The position numbers and the translations under genes were made by a program. A stretch of 64,000 bases of DNA from Symsagittifera roscoffensis. Lineage: Eukaryota; Xenacoelomorpha; Acoela; Convolutidae. The stretch is taken from contig NC_087067.1 in NCBI RefSeq assembly GCF_963678635.1, positions 52,754,233-52,818,232 on the forward strand, read 5' to 3'. Below the pieces are notes generated by a model. That model saw only the letters and a list, made by a program, of their open reading frames with translations. It had not been told where the DNA came from and made no database searches. Shown one piece after another: positions 1-10,276 of this stretch; positions within the stretch are counted from its first letter, which is position 1, and every line of letters starts with the position of its first letter.

Positions 1-1081
1 TTCTTGATATCCTTTATTTTTTGTGTCTGCTTTGCAGTTTGAGGGGTCATTTATTCCAATGTGTGCTATCCAGTGTTTATCGTGTATGTCATAAGTTAAC
101 CTTCCGTGTGCGCCGTTGTATGGGTTTTTTTCGTCTAGTTTTATATGTCATTGATATCTTTCAAGTTGTGCTTGGTGTACAGAATCGGCAAAGACTTGGA
201 AACTTACAATTTTCCTGTCTGTGTTTCTATTTCTTGTGATTTTTAGTCTGAGTAGTTCGTTTTTACAATCATCGGGATTTAGATGTAAAAGTCGTTCTAT
301 ATTACTTTGATAGAATGATTCGTGATCAAGTCGGTTCTTATTTCCATTGGAACTTGTGAACAGTGTACTTTCTTTTCGGAAAATGTTGCTATAAATTTAT
401 ATCCGGTGACTGTTGTTGCTCGGGCTTTTGAATACAATGTTGCTATCACATTTGTAGTTTCTATAGCTTGTGGTTCTGTTTCGCATTGTGATTCTTGATT
501 TATTGCATATTTGTGTAGTGTTTTTTGTTCGTTTTCTTCACAATCTTAGTGTGTTATTAATAAATCCTGGGGTCCTGTGCGAGGAGAAGGAATTGTGTTT
601 TGGTCGGAAAATATTAGAAAAAAGATGCGTTCAAATGTTAATATTTTTAGAATATACATGTGTATGATAATCCTGAGTATGGGTTATAAAATGTGATGTA
701 ACCAATTGTGTTTTTGGTATATCTATCGTATTCATATATTACTTCAGTTGTTATAAATGGTGGTGCTAGCAATTGAGCTGTTATATTTGGTGGATTTAAT
801 GGGTAGGGATGTTGAACAATATTGTTAAGTTTGATCGTGATTTCGAATTTCAATTGGAGACTATTTTGTTGAAGTATTTGAATATTGTGTTCACGAATAT
901 CTTCGTGGATATCTTGTCTGTATTGTAGTCTGTTGAGTGCCCAATTGTGGAGTCGGTTACTATCTTGATGTTGTCCAAATAATAGTAGGGGTGCTACAAA
1001 TGTATTCCAGTCTAGTCGTAAAGGGATATTTGTTGATGATTGTTCTCGATATCTAGCGTCGAGGTTATTTGGGAAATTTAA
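1..1081 (-). pseudogene. Decayed coding relic of unknown family
   Basis: On the minus strand the stretch keeps a coding-like reading from about 1081 down to position 1, interrupted by at least three stops and two frame changes. The clearest open part is 647-1081. It has protein-like composition (runs rich in Asn, Gln, Ile and Leu, dispersed Cys and Trp) unlike the AT-rich spacer elsewhere. I do not recognise the family. An envelope-like or other accessory protein of a retroelement is one guess, because the next 2 kb holds gag-type sequence. The coding match ends abruptly at about 1082, where a repeated gag-related segment begins, which suggests a junction made by insertion or recombination. 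The left end runs out of the window. Confidence 0.35.
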
Positions 1082-1360
1082 AGTAGCGGACATCAAGCAT
1101 CCACGACATGGAGAAGTTCTGTAGGAACAAAAATAAGACAAGGGAACAAGAGACGAACAAAAGTCACCCAACTCACCTTACTTTTTAAGATCGAAAACGG
1201 GTTGCCTCTGAAGCAACAAATACGCTTATTAGACACTTCCATACAACAAAAAGCTTATCACACAATTCCATGCATGGGTTCTTTAAAAAAAATATGCTTA
1301 TTACACGATTTACTTTTATGCAACTTATATGTAAGTTTTATTTCCATAGTATAGATTTGT
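1082..1360. repeat. Direct repeat A, copy 1
   Basis: About 280 bp starting AGTAGCGGACATCAAGC is repeated at 2733-3010 with roughly 90% identity. In the second copy it directly follows the zinc-knuckle reading and, in a shifted frame, continues a gag-like peptide (DAVADIKHPRH). It is therefore probably a piece of retroelement gag and downstream sequence present twice, rather than an LTR. Confidence 0.6.
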
Positions 1361-2120
1361 ATTTATATAAACAAAAGCATATTTGACAACACGGGAAGTT
1401 AGGACCGTCGTTTATTTGTATATTAAGTGCGCTGTTAAAACGATTATCCAAATATGCTGTGAAGGCAAATCCATCTCCCTTGACAAACGGCTTGGCGTCT
1501 TGTAACCAACGTTTTTGTTTGTGGGAGTATGGTTACGTTATGGTCAAAAAACAGAGAAGGGGGGGGGCGTCCACCGTCCCACGCCCTTCGATAAATCCGT
1601 TTCTGATATATTGCGTTATGCAATTCTAGCACCAAAGTTTTGTTGAGGCTTTCAAAAACCATTCAGATGAGTAATTCAAAAATGATCGATAGATTCAGTA
1701 AGTGCTTAAAAAGAAATTGTCTCCTGATTTATATCGATGCTTTTTGATATACTCATTTTGATGGTTTTTTGAAAGCCTGAAAAATTTAATTTATCGGCAT
1801 TAAAAATCTGAAAATCATAAATTATTGATATTACTTAAGGTTCTACCTACTGATTAAAGTTCTACCTACTCGAGTCTTGTGTAAGCAAAGGAAGGCATAT
1901 CTTGATTTTCACGAGAGAAGGGGGAGGATGTTCAAAAATACTTGATAAAACTCAGATGACCCTTTACTAAAAAAATTCACTGAGCAGCAGTCAAATTTTC
2001 AGAAAAATTCCAAAAATTTTTGTTCTGTTTTTGGAAGGTTCAACTGAAAATTACACTTCGCAGCATGAGCTGCCCTACAAATCAGTTTATATTGGCCTGT
2101 ACAGTTTATAATCAGTTTAC
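1361..2120. other. Spacer without recognised gene
   Basis: AT-rich sequence with only short random open frames. It holds a G run near 1560-1566 and a GGGGGAGGATGTT motif near 1919 that resembles one arm of the foldback family seen complete at 10975-11033 and 12704-12762. No gene is supported. Confidence 0.5.
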
Positions 2121-2499
2121 AAAAGCTTCCCGCATCCAAGTTCAGGCTTAAGTAGCCAATTACAACGGATTTTATGTTCCTTGGTTGATAGTAATAATTG
2201 ATAAAAGGCTTAATTAAAAGAAATTTGTTGAATAATTTATATCGATTAAAAACATTGTTTTTTCCGAAAAAGCATAATCGAATTTTAATTGATGAAAGAT
2301 AATTCATAAAAACCAATTAAATTGATTATAATTGATTATTATTGATTATAATATCGTAACTTAACAAAAAATTGTCACAAAAAATTGTATATTGTTTTCT
2401 ACCCTAAGAGGGAATTTTTTCTGTCAATAACAAACCACCAAAAACTGAAAGTCTTTTAACACTGTGGTTCATCTAAGCACAAAGTCTTCCTACAAAAAA
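2121..2499. repeat. Direct repeat B, copy 1
   Basis: Starts AAAAGCTTCCCGCATCC and ends near CTTCCTACAAAA. It recurs at 3086-3473 with few substitutions and small indels. It is very AT-rich and includes several AATTGATTATAATTGATTA-like runs. Together with repeat A it gives the order A, B, gag piece, A, B, as from a local duplication of one relic. Confidence 0.6.
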
Positions 2500-2501
2500 A
2501 A

Positions 2502-2790
2502 GTGAAGACGCTAAGACGCTCTTGTGCAAATTGCTGTTCTACTGATCATCATGTATCTGCCTGTTCAACGTACAAGCAAAGTATGACTGCTAGTTTTATT
2601 TACCTAGAGGGCAAAGATGCATCAGAGAACGATCATGAGGATTTGATAACAAGGCTTAACTCCAAACTACTTTCTTCTTTTGCAAACTTGAAAAAACAAC
2701 TAAAAATCTGATTTCCCGCAATTCTGGGATGCAGTAGCGGACATCAAGCATCCACGACATGGAGAAGTTCTGTAGGAACAAAAATAAGAC
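2502..2790 (+). pseudogene. Retroelement gag fragment with CCHC zinc knuckle
   Basis: The reading 2502-2711 contains CANCCSTDHHVSAC, which fits the retroviral-type zinc knuckle C-x2-C-x4-H-x4-C exactly, followed by an acidic stretch (GKDASENDHEDL). The frame stops at 2711, but a shifted frame continues as FPQFWDAVADIKHPRH, the kind of sequence that follows a second knuckle in LTR-retrotransposon gag proteins. At least one frameshift has occurred, so this is a dead fragment. No protease or reverse transcriptase is attached. Zinc knuckles bind the genomic RNA of the element; this copy is inferred to be inactive. Confidence 0.6.
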
Positions 2791-3010
2791 AAGGGAAAAA
2801 GAGACGAACAAAAGTCACCCAACTCACCTTACTTTTTAAGATCGAAAACGGGTTGCCTCTGAAACAACAAATATGTTTATTAGACACTTCGATACAATAA
2901 AAAGCTTATCACACCTTTCCATGTATGGGTTCTTTAAAAAAATATGCTCATTAAACGATTTACTTTTATGCAAATAACATGTAAGCTTTTTTCCATAATA
3001 TACATTTGTT
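2733..3010. repeat. Direct repeat A, copy 2
   Basis: Second copy of the 280-bp segment at 1082-1360, offset 1,651 bp. It overlaps the end of the gag fragment and shows that repeat A carries gag-derived sequence. Confidence 0.6.
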
Positions 3011-3085
3011 TGACAGATTTAACAGACTGCAAAAGAAAGACGAAATAGTTTCTTTAAGAAGCTGAGTCTTGGACAAAAGACAAAC

Positions 3086-3473
3086 AAAAGCTTCCCGCAT
3101 CCAAGTTTAGACTTAAGTAATCAATTACAACGGATTTTATGTTCCTTGGTTGATAGTAATTATTGATAAAATGCTTAATTAAAAGAAACTTGTTGAATAA
3201 TTTATATCGATTAAGAACATTATTTTTTCCGAAAAAGTATAATCGATCATAACCTATTTTAATTGATGAGAGATAATTCAGAAAAACCAATTAGTTCAAT
3301 TATAGTCAATTTTTATTGATTATAATATCCTAACTTAACAAAAAATTATCACAAAAAATTATATATTGTTTTCTACCCTAAGAAGGAATTTTTTATGTCA
3401 ATAACAAACCACCAAAAACTAAAAATCTTTTCACACTGTGGTTCATCTGAACATAAAGTCTTCCTACAAAACA
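3086..3473. repeat. Direct repeat B, copy 2
   Basis: Second copy of the segment at 2121-2499, offset 965 bp. Confidence 0.6.
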
Positions 3474-4284
3474 AAAGTATCATACAGATCCCTTCAGTTA
3501 AGTTGAAAAACTCCCGCTGATGGTGAAAAGTAGTTCTTCCAAATCAATCATGAAACTAAAACCTTGTTCTAATATTTGGTATATAAAGACTACAAATGCT
3601 CATCATGAAACAATTCTACACGAGAAGAAGCAGAAAAGTATAAAAATCAATGTTATTGAAATGAAAACTAATAGAAAGGTTGTCTCAATTTATTTTTATA
3701 CCAATATTTACGAAAAGCATAAGTTAAAAGCATTTCTGATGCAAGGCCGAAGACGAAAAGGGGCAAAGAAAAGAGATTATAGTCGATTATCTAGTTTCGT
3801 GCATAACTAATATAATATACTAGAAACTGAAATAAAGAAATCGAATATAATGGACCAAAACTGATTACAACGAAATCGGAAAATAGATAGATTGCTAATC
3901 GATCAAAATTGGAAAAAATGTCTCCAATTGATTAAATATTGCTTTCAAGAGAAAAAATTTTAATCTATCGTTAATTGATTATAATTGATATTTTCTTAGT
4001 GTTAATAAGACTGGCACTAACTCTATATTATAAGTGAGTATCAACGCTTGAAACTGGATGCAAGTATGTTGAAGCAAGGATAGCTCATTGTTCTTGTGCA
4101 AGTAGCGCAGAAGATTTCTACCAAAACGAATTTTTATATCGAATTTAAAAAAAATGAAGAAGAAAATCGGATAGTTTGATCAAAAAAATTAAGTTAAGTT
4201 TCGAAATTTTTTTGAATAATAGGCTTTATCAGGCTTGACCATAGGTAATACTTACCAGGCTTGTCCTTTTGTCCATAGGTATTA
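3474..4284. other. Spacer without recognised gene
   Basis: An open frame of 96 codons at 3520-3810 is Lys- and Ser-rich with no motif and AT-driven composition, so I do not call it a gene. The rest is AT-rich, with repeated AATTGATTATAATTG-type runs related to repeat B. Confidence 0.5.
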
Positions 4285-4374
4285 TTTACCACATTCTGAA
4301 CTGATAAGATGCGTTTTTTGCCGCTCACGGCGTGTTTTTGAGTTTAGAAATTTCGTGTGGTACAAATGTGTCTT

Positions 4375-4479
4375 CCGAAATTGGTCAGACTGCTGTAGAC
4401 TTGAAACTAGAGATCAAGTAAGAGATTGTCCTCGCGCCATATCATTGCAGTGGCAGGGGATCGAACACTCGATCTGACG
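4375..4479 (-). repeat. SINE-like segment (in each 1,380-bp unit)
   Basis: About 105 bp matching 11612-11716 at roughly three quarters of positions. Read on the minus strand it contains GTGTTCGATCCCC, close to the RNA polymerase III B box GGTTCGANTCC. The same segment recurs at 5755-5859 and 7135-7239 with the tandem units. A tRNA-derived SINE is inferred. I could not fold a convincing complete tRNA head. Confidence 0.4.
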
Positions 4480-5251
4480 TTCTCAGGTGAGGCCTTACTT
4501 GTGATAATTAACTCATGGATGATCTATTTTTACTATGCCATTAGTCTTCTAAATTTATTTTTTTAAATTAAATAAGAATCAACGTATACCAAAAAATTGA
4601 ATGGCTTAAGTCTGGTTAATACAATTTTTTTCAGTGGACGCGCCAATTTCTCGAACCAGACTTGTCTTAATCGTTTCAATATTGCTCCTATTGCAACAGT
4701 TTAACTCGTTAACTCGGTAGCGAAAGTGATAATATGCAGAGATCTGCATTTGCCGAAATTGGATCGCGAGAGCAGCTAAACTTGTTGGTATGAAAAAATT
4801 ATGTTAAAATAAAGTTTATTATGTGTGTCACTTTACGAGATTGGCCAAAAGTTGAAAGTTTATAAAAAAATAAATGGATGGTACAGTAAAATAAAACAAG
4901 AAGCATCAGTGTGTGTTTTAGTGATGAGAGGTTATGTTGCAGTTATGTTGAGTGTACAATTGTAGAGAAGCTGAATAATAAGAAGCATGGCATAGGGTAA
5001 GAAAGAAGCAGCACCTTGTTGAGGTTTGAGTAGCACTGAGTGGGTAAAGAGCACTTGATTGATGATGAGTCATAGCTTAGATTTGTGATTGGTTGATTTG
5101 ATTGAGTGGTTGAACAGTTTAAGGCACCATTGGGTCACAGAGCAGGTAGAAAAATAAAATTAGCAACATGCAGAAAAAAATACAGAGTCGTTACATACAG
5201 CAGTCATGCAGAAAAAAAACACACCATTCTTTTTTTAATGCAAGTTCATGC

Positions 5252-5443
5252 AACCCCCAGTTGTAACCATGGTGCCCATGGAGCATCTTTTGAACTATGT
5301 GTTTATAAGAAGTTATATAATCATTTCAGTATGAAATTGAAACTTGCATGAATTCAATTTCATACTGAAATGATTATATAACTTCTTATAAACACATAGT
5401 TCAAAAGATGCTCCATGGGCACCATGGTTACAATTGGGGGTTC
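5252..5443. repeat. Long hairpin (~91-bp arms), unit 1
   Basis: Left arm 5252-5342 and right arm 5353-5443 are near-perfect reverse complements (a mismatch is visible in CAGTTG versus CAATTG) around a 10-base centre CTTGCATGAA. Because of the symmetry both strands encode the same peptide (CNHGAHGASFELCVYKK), which is a by-product and not a gene. A transcript across it would fold into a long double-stranded hairpin. Confidence 0.95.
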
Positions 5444-5664
5444 CAAAGTTTTTGACACATGCGAATAAAATACAAAACAAGATGAAAGAAAGTACAAAAG
5501 GTTTTCGAATACACATCTAATGGTCCACAATCACCATAATCAATATCGAAAAAAAATCGAAAAGGCACAGAATAAAGCTAGTTTAAATAAAGCATTGGTT
5601 AAATTAGATTATTTGGTTTTATTGAAGTTTTGAATTTGAAGTTTTCTTTACAGTTTGTGGCCTT

Positions 5665-7044
5665 TTTACCACATTCTGAACTGATAAGATGCGTTTTTTG
5701 CCGCTCACGGCGTGTTTTTGAGTTTAGAATTTTCGTGTGTTACAAATGTGTCTTCCGAAATTGGTCAGACTGCTGTAGACTTGAAACTAGAGATCAAGTA
5801 AGAGATTGTCCTCGCGCCATATCATTGCAGTGGCAGGGGATCGAACACTCGATCTGACGTTCTCAGGTGAGGCCTTACTTGTGATAATTAACTCATGGAT
5901 GATCTATTTTTACTATGCCATTAGTCTTCTAAATTTATTTTTTTAAATTAAATAAGAATCAACGTATACCAAAAAATTGAATGGCTTAAGTCTGGTTAAT
6001 ACAATTTTTTTCAGTGGACGCGCCAATTTCTCGAACCAGACTTGTCTTAATCGTTTCAATATTGCTCCTATTGCAACAGTTTAACTCGTTAACTCGGTAG
6101 CGAAAGTGATAATATGCAGAGATCTGCATTTGCCGAAATTGGATCGCGAGAGCAGCTAAACTTGTTGGTATGAAAAAATTATGTTAAAATAAAGTTTATT
6201 ATGTGTGTCACTTTACGAGATTGGCCAAAAGTTGAAAGTTTATAAAAAAATAAATGGATGGTACAGTAAAATAAAACAAGAAGCATCAGTGTGTGTTTTA
6301 GTGATGAGAGGTTATGTTGCAGTTATGTTGAGTGTACAATTGTAGAGAAGCTGAATAATAAGAAGCATGGCATAGGGTAAGAAAGAAGCAGCACCTTGTT
6401 GAGGTTTGAGTAGCACTGAGTGGGTAAAGAGCACTTGATTGATGATGAGTCATAGCTTAGATTTGTGATTGGTTGATTTGATTGAGTGGTTGAACAGTTT
6501 AAGGCACCATTGGGTCACAGAGCAGGTAGAAAAATAAAATTAGCAACATGCAGAAAAAAATACAGAGTCGTTACATACAGCAGTCATGCAGAAAAAAAAC
6601 ACACCATTCTTTTTTTAATGCAAGTTCATGCAACCCCCAGTTGTAACCATGGTGCCCATGGAGCATCTTTTGAACTATGTGTTTATAAGAAGTTATATAA
6701 TCATTTCAGTATGAAATTGAAACTTGCATGAATTCAATTTCATACTGAAATGATTATATAACTTCTTATAAACACATAGTTCAAAAGATGCTCCATGGGC
6801 ACCATGGTTACAATTGGGGGTTCCAAAGTTTTTGACACATGCGAATAAAATACAAAACAAGATGAAAGAAAGTACAAAAGGTTTTCGAATACACATCTAA
6901 TGGTCCACAATCACCATAATCAATATCGAAAAAAAATCGAAAAGGCACAGAATAAAGCTAGTTTAAATAAAGCATTGGTTAAATTAGATTATTTGGTTTT
7001 ATTGAAGTTTTGAATTTGAAGTTTTCTTTACAGTTTGTGGCCTT
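5665..7044. repeat. 1,380-bp tandem unit, copy 2
   Basis: Second copy, essentially identical to copy 3 apart from isolated substitutions (for example at 5908 versus 7288). Confidence 0.95.
6632..6823. repeat. Long hairpin, unit 2
   Basis: Same inverted repeat as at 5252-5443, displaced by 1,380 bp with no difference that I noticed. Confidence 0.95.
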
Positions 7045-8011
7045 TTTACCACATTCTGAACTGATAAGATGCGTTTTTTGCCGCTCACGGCGTGTTTTTG
7101 AGTTTAGAATTTTCGTGTGTTACAAATGTGTCTTCCGAAATTGGTCAGACTGCTGTAGACTTGAAACTAGAGATCAAGTAAGAGATTGTCCTCGCGCCAT
7201 ATCATTGCAGTGGCAGGGGATCGAACACTCGATCTGACGTTCTCAGGTGAGGCCTTACTTGTGATAATTAACTCATGGATGATCTATTCTTACTATGCCA
7301 TTAGTCTTCTAAATTTATTTTTTTAAATTAAATAAGAATCAACGTATACCAAAAAATTGAATGGCTTAAGTCTGGTTAATACAATTTTTTTCAGTGGACG
7401 CGCCAATTTCTCGAACCAGACTTGTCTTAATCGTTTCAATATTGCTCCTATTGCAACAGTTTAACTCGTTAACTCGGTAGCGAAAGTGATAATATGCAGA
7501 GATCTGCATTTGCCGAAATTGGATCGCGAGAGCAGCTAAACTTGTTGGTATGAAAAAATTATGTTAAAATAAAGTTTATTATGTGTGTCACTTTACGAGA
7601 TTGGCCAAAAGTTGAAAGTTTATAAAAAAATAAATGGATGGTACAGTAAAATAAAACAAGAAGCATCAGTGTGTGTTTTAGTGATGAGAGGTTATGTTGC
7701 AGTTATGTTGAGTGTACAATTGTAGAGAAGCTGAATAATAAGAAGCATGGCATAGGGTAAGAAAGAAGCAGCACCTTGTTGAGGTTTGAGTAGCACTGAG
7801 TGGGTAAAGAGCACTTGATTGATGATGAGTCATAGCTTAGATTTGTGATTGGTTGATTTGATTGAGTGGTTGAACAGTTTAAGGCACCATTGGGTCACAG
7901 AGCAGGTAGAAAAATAAAGTTAGCAACATGCAGAAAAAAATACAGAGTCGTTACATACAGCAGTCATGCAGAAAAAAAACACACCATTCTTTTTTTAATG
8001 CAAGTTCATGC

Positions 8012-8203
8012 AACCCCCAGTTGTAACCATGGTGCCCATGGAGCATCTTTTGAACTATGTGTTTATAAGAAGTTATATAATCATTTCAGTATGAAATTGA
8101 AACTTGCATGAATTCAATTTCATACTGAAATGATTATATAACTTCTTATAAACACATAGTTCAAAAGATGCTCCATGGGCACCATGGTTACAATTGGGGG
8201 TTC
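8012..8203. repeat. Long hairpin, unit 3
   Basis: Same inverted repeat, displaced by 2,760 bp. It lies about 220 bases beyond the HES stop codon on the transcribed side, so any HES read-through transcript would contain it. Confidence 0.95.
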
Positions 8204-8377
8204 CAAAGTTTTTGACACATGCGAATAAAATACAAAACAAGATGAAAGAAAGTACAAAAGGTTTTCGAATACACATCTAATGGTCCACAATCACCATAAT
8301 CAATATCGAAAAAAAATCGAAAAGGCACAGAATAAAGCTAGTTTAAATAAAGCATTGGTTAAATTAGATTATTTGGT

Positions 8378-8383
8378 TTTATT
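8378..8383 (-). terminator. Probable HES poly(A) signal AATAAA
   Basis: On the minus strand AATAAA lies about 43 bases after the HES stop codon. Cleavage some 15-25 bases further would give a very short 3' UTR ending before the hairpin. The hexamer is also present in the other two repeat units. Confidence 0.5.
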
Positions 8384-8425
8384 GAAGTTTTGAATTTGAA
8401 GTTTTCTTTACAGTTTGTGGCCTTT

Positions 8426-10084
8426 TTACCAAGGTCTCCAGCAATTTCCATCGACATTCTTGGTGGCATCGTTTTCAATGTCTTCTGAATTGACTCCTGT
8501 GGGCACGAACATGGGTTCGAACCCCGCCACCTCCTCGTCATCTTCTTCCTCGTTGCTTTCTTCCCCTCCGAAACTCGGACTGTCGACTAAACTTGACCTG
8601 ACCAGAACTCGCTTCGGCTTGTTGCCTTTTCGAGTTGGTGGTGATGGCGTCGAACAAATTGCAAACATCGGCTGTCCGGATGAAGTTGTAGTTCCGAGTC
8701 TTTTCACCGAAGTTGTCGTCGATTGCTTCGGAGTTGGGGGAGTCGCGACTGTTCCAAGCAGTACAGGACATGAGTCTTTGAAGCTCGAGGAGCTTGCCGA
8801 ACTTGCGGAAACCGGACTCCCGTTGTAAGGTGACTCGGGTTTTGAGAATTGCGGTTGTCGGAATAAATGCGACTGTGGTCGCAGAAACTGCTGTGGTGTA
8901 GTTGGGTAGTTGATGTTGGTCTTTACAGAAACTGGAGTCGCCGGCGACATCTGGACTCGAGGGGGCGTTTTGAGTTGGGATCCCGAGTTTCTCTGCTGGA
9001 ACAGGGGTGATGCCTGGTTATACATCTGGCCCATAGGAGCAAACGGACTTCGTTTAATTTCGCTCGGTGGTTGCGAGTAATTATGACGATTCTGATTGAT
9101 TCCGAAATTTCCCATAATATCGGGTTCGTTGTCTTTTTTGGTTGCCGATTCCAGGGTCCGGTTACAAGTCTGAAGATGGTTGCAAAGCTTCATTTTAACG
9201 GACGGATCCAAATCGCTAACATTAAGGAAACTTAGAACTTCTTGAGTGCATTGGGCAAAACCAGCTGCGTATCTGGTGACAGAGCTTTTCAATTGCTGCT
9301 CCGATTGTTCCGATTTTGAGGAACAACTGGACTTCGATGCTGTTTTTGGGGTATTTATATTTTCGAGTTCTCTGATTCTGGTGACTGCCAGTTCCAAAAC
9401 GTCTGCTTTTTCCAACCTAGCCTGAGCTAAGCTTTTATTCGGTTTGTCCTGCAGTAACAGCGATTTCAATTCGTTCACGCTTGAGTTAATGCGTTCACGT
9501 CGCTGCTTCTCAACTAACTGTTTCGAAGTTCGTTTGGTCACGCCACCCGATGCATGAGAACAAGGTCTGGAGTCGCTTTCGGTCGAGTTCGTGTTGGACC
9601 CGAGCCACTGAAGGTTCTCGTTAGGCGACAACGAAGAACGATTCGAGTGAAGTTCACTTGGACTTATTTCGGATTTTATCGACGCACCCAACTGGGTTGC
9701 TGAGATTTGTGCTACAAGATCCGAGCTATAATAGCCCGAAGATGCTTCGTGAATTGACACAGGAGCGTGTACTGGTTTGAAGGTCATTTGACCCGCGTTA
9801 ATCTGTTCACGCGCTGGTGCATTTGTGACATAATAAGAAAACGGGTCCGCACAGTGGAAAACTCCAGGAAAAGGATGATTTGGTTGGTGGATGGGACGTG
9901 GAGGGAGAGGTTGGGGCACGTGGCCTCCGTTTGCGTAATGTGGGTGCAGAGTATGAGGGGGGAAGGTTTGTTGAGACATTGGTGTCATAGATGGCGGGTA
10001 AATAATACTGTGGAATCGGTTTGACGAATTCCGACTTTGAAAGGGGGGTTCATTCGAAGAAGGTTCGATGTTTTCCTTGTCCAT
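8426..10084 (-). CDS. HES-like: HES-family bHLH-Orange transcriptional repressor
   Basis: Intact single-exon gene of 552 codons. HES proteins bind N- or E-box DNA as dimers in the nucleus and recruit Groucho/TLE, usually as Notch targets. In the sequence: a Ser/Pro/His-rich N-terminus; bHLH at about residues 184-242 (basic region KQLVEKQRRERIN, helix 2 ending ADVLELAVTRIRELE); Orange domain at about 269-307 (YAAGFAQCTQEVLSFL); a long Ser/Pro/Gln-rich tail; an acidic stretch (EESNEEEDDEE); and C-terminal WRPW, the Groucho-binding tetrapeptide. I chose the ATG at 10084-10082 because its context AAAATGG is good; the open frame continues upstream only to a non-ATG codon. Odd points: the basic-region proline typical of HES (KPxxEK) is Gln here, no intron interrupts the bHLH, and the protein is longer than most HES proteins. 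HEY is less likely because it has Gly at that site and YRPW-type ends. Confidence 0.95.
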   Translation of the reverse strand: MDKENIEPSSNEPPFQSRNSSNRFHSIIYPPSMTPMSQQTFPPHTLHPHYANGGHVPQPLPPRPIHQPNHPFPGVFHCADPFSYYVTNAPAREQINAGQMTFKPVHAPVSIHEASSGYYSSDLVAQISATQLGASIKSEISPSELHSNRSSLSPNENLQWLGSNTNSTESDSRPCSHASGGVTKRTSKQLVEKQRRERINSSVNELKSLLLQDKPNKSLAQARLEKADVLELAVTRIRELENINTPKTASKSSCSSKSEQSEQQLKSSVTRYAAGFAQCTQEVLSFLNVSDLDPSVKMKLCNHLQTCNRTLESATKKDNEPDIMGNFGINQNRHNYSQPPSEIKRSPFAPMGQMYNQASPLFQQRNSGSQLKTPPRVQMSPATPVSVKTNINYPTTPQQFLRPQSHLFRQPQFSKPESPYNGSPVSASSASSSSFKDSCPVLLGTVATPPTPKQSTTTSVKRLGTTTSSGQPMFAICSTPSPPTRKGNKPKRVLVRSSLVDSPSFGGEESNEEEDDEEVAGFEPMFVPTGVNSEDIENDATKNVDGNCWRPW

Positions 10085-10265
10085 TTTCCACGAAAAAAAG
10101 TTCAAAAAAGAGTTAAGAGTATTTAAGAAAAAATGTTTTCTTGGTTTCTACAAGGAACGTTACAAAACTGGAACTCGATTCAAAATCAAAATGATGCACG
10201 AAATTTAAAAAAATAGAGACAAAAACGGATAAACTGACTACACGACTGACTCACACAGCAGGAAA

Positions 10266-10276
10266 ATGCAAATTGG
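10266..10276 (-). promoter_or_regulatory. Candidate upstream elements of HES (octamer and CCAAT)
   Basis: About 180-195 bases upstream of the HES ATG, ATGCAAAT (10266-10273, plus strand) overlaps ATTGG (10272-10276), which is CCAAT on the gene strand. A further CCAAT lies at 10366-10370 on the plus strand. These are motif matches only. I found no clear TATA box and no strict Su(H) site (YGTGRGAA) between 10085 and 10700. Confidence 0.25.

Larger units (their letters stand above)
4285..5664. repeat. 1,380-bp tandem unit, copy 1
   Basis: First of three head-to-tail copies with exact 1,380-bp spacing. Each unit contains, left to right, a SINE-like segment, an AT-rich middle part and a long hairpin. 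The unit phase is ambiguous by six bases because TTTACC is shared at both edges. Copy 1 differs from copies 2 and 3 by a few substitutions near its left edge (around 4350-4361). Confidence 0.95.
7045..8424. repeat. 1,380-bp tandem unit, copy 3, abutting HES
   Basis: Third copy. Its right edge (CCTTTTTACC) runs straight into the HES stop codon at 8426-8428, so the HES 3' flank lies inside the repeat. The other two units therefore also carry this HES 3'-flank sequence, including a copy of the poly(A) signal. Confidence 0.95.

Noticed and set aside
1082-3010. Repeat A pair as LTRs of a retrotransposon
   Set aside because: No TG...CA ends, PBS or target duplication, and repeat A itself overlaps gag-like coding sequence.
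5106-5516. Repeated 81- and 67-codon open frames in each 1,380-bp unit
   Set aside because: Overlapping frames on both strands of a palindrome, with identical peptides forced by symmetry.
8415-8828. 137-codon plus-strand frame opposite HES
   Set aside because: Shadow of the HES coding strand; HES has recognisable domains and a proper C-terminus.
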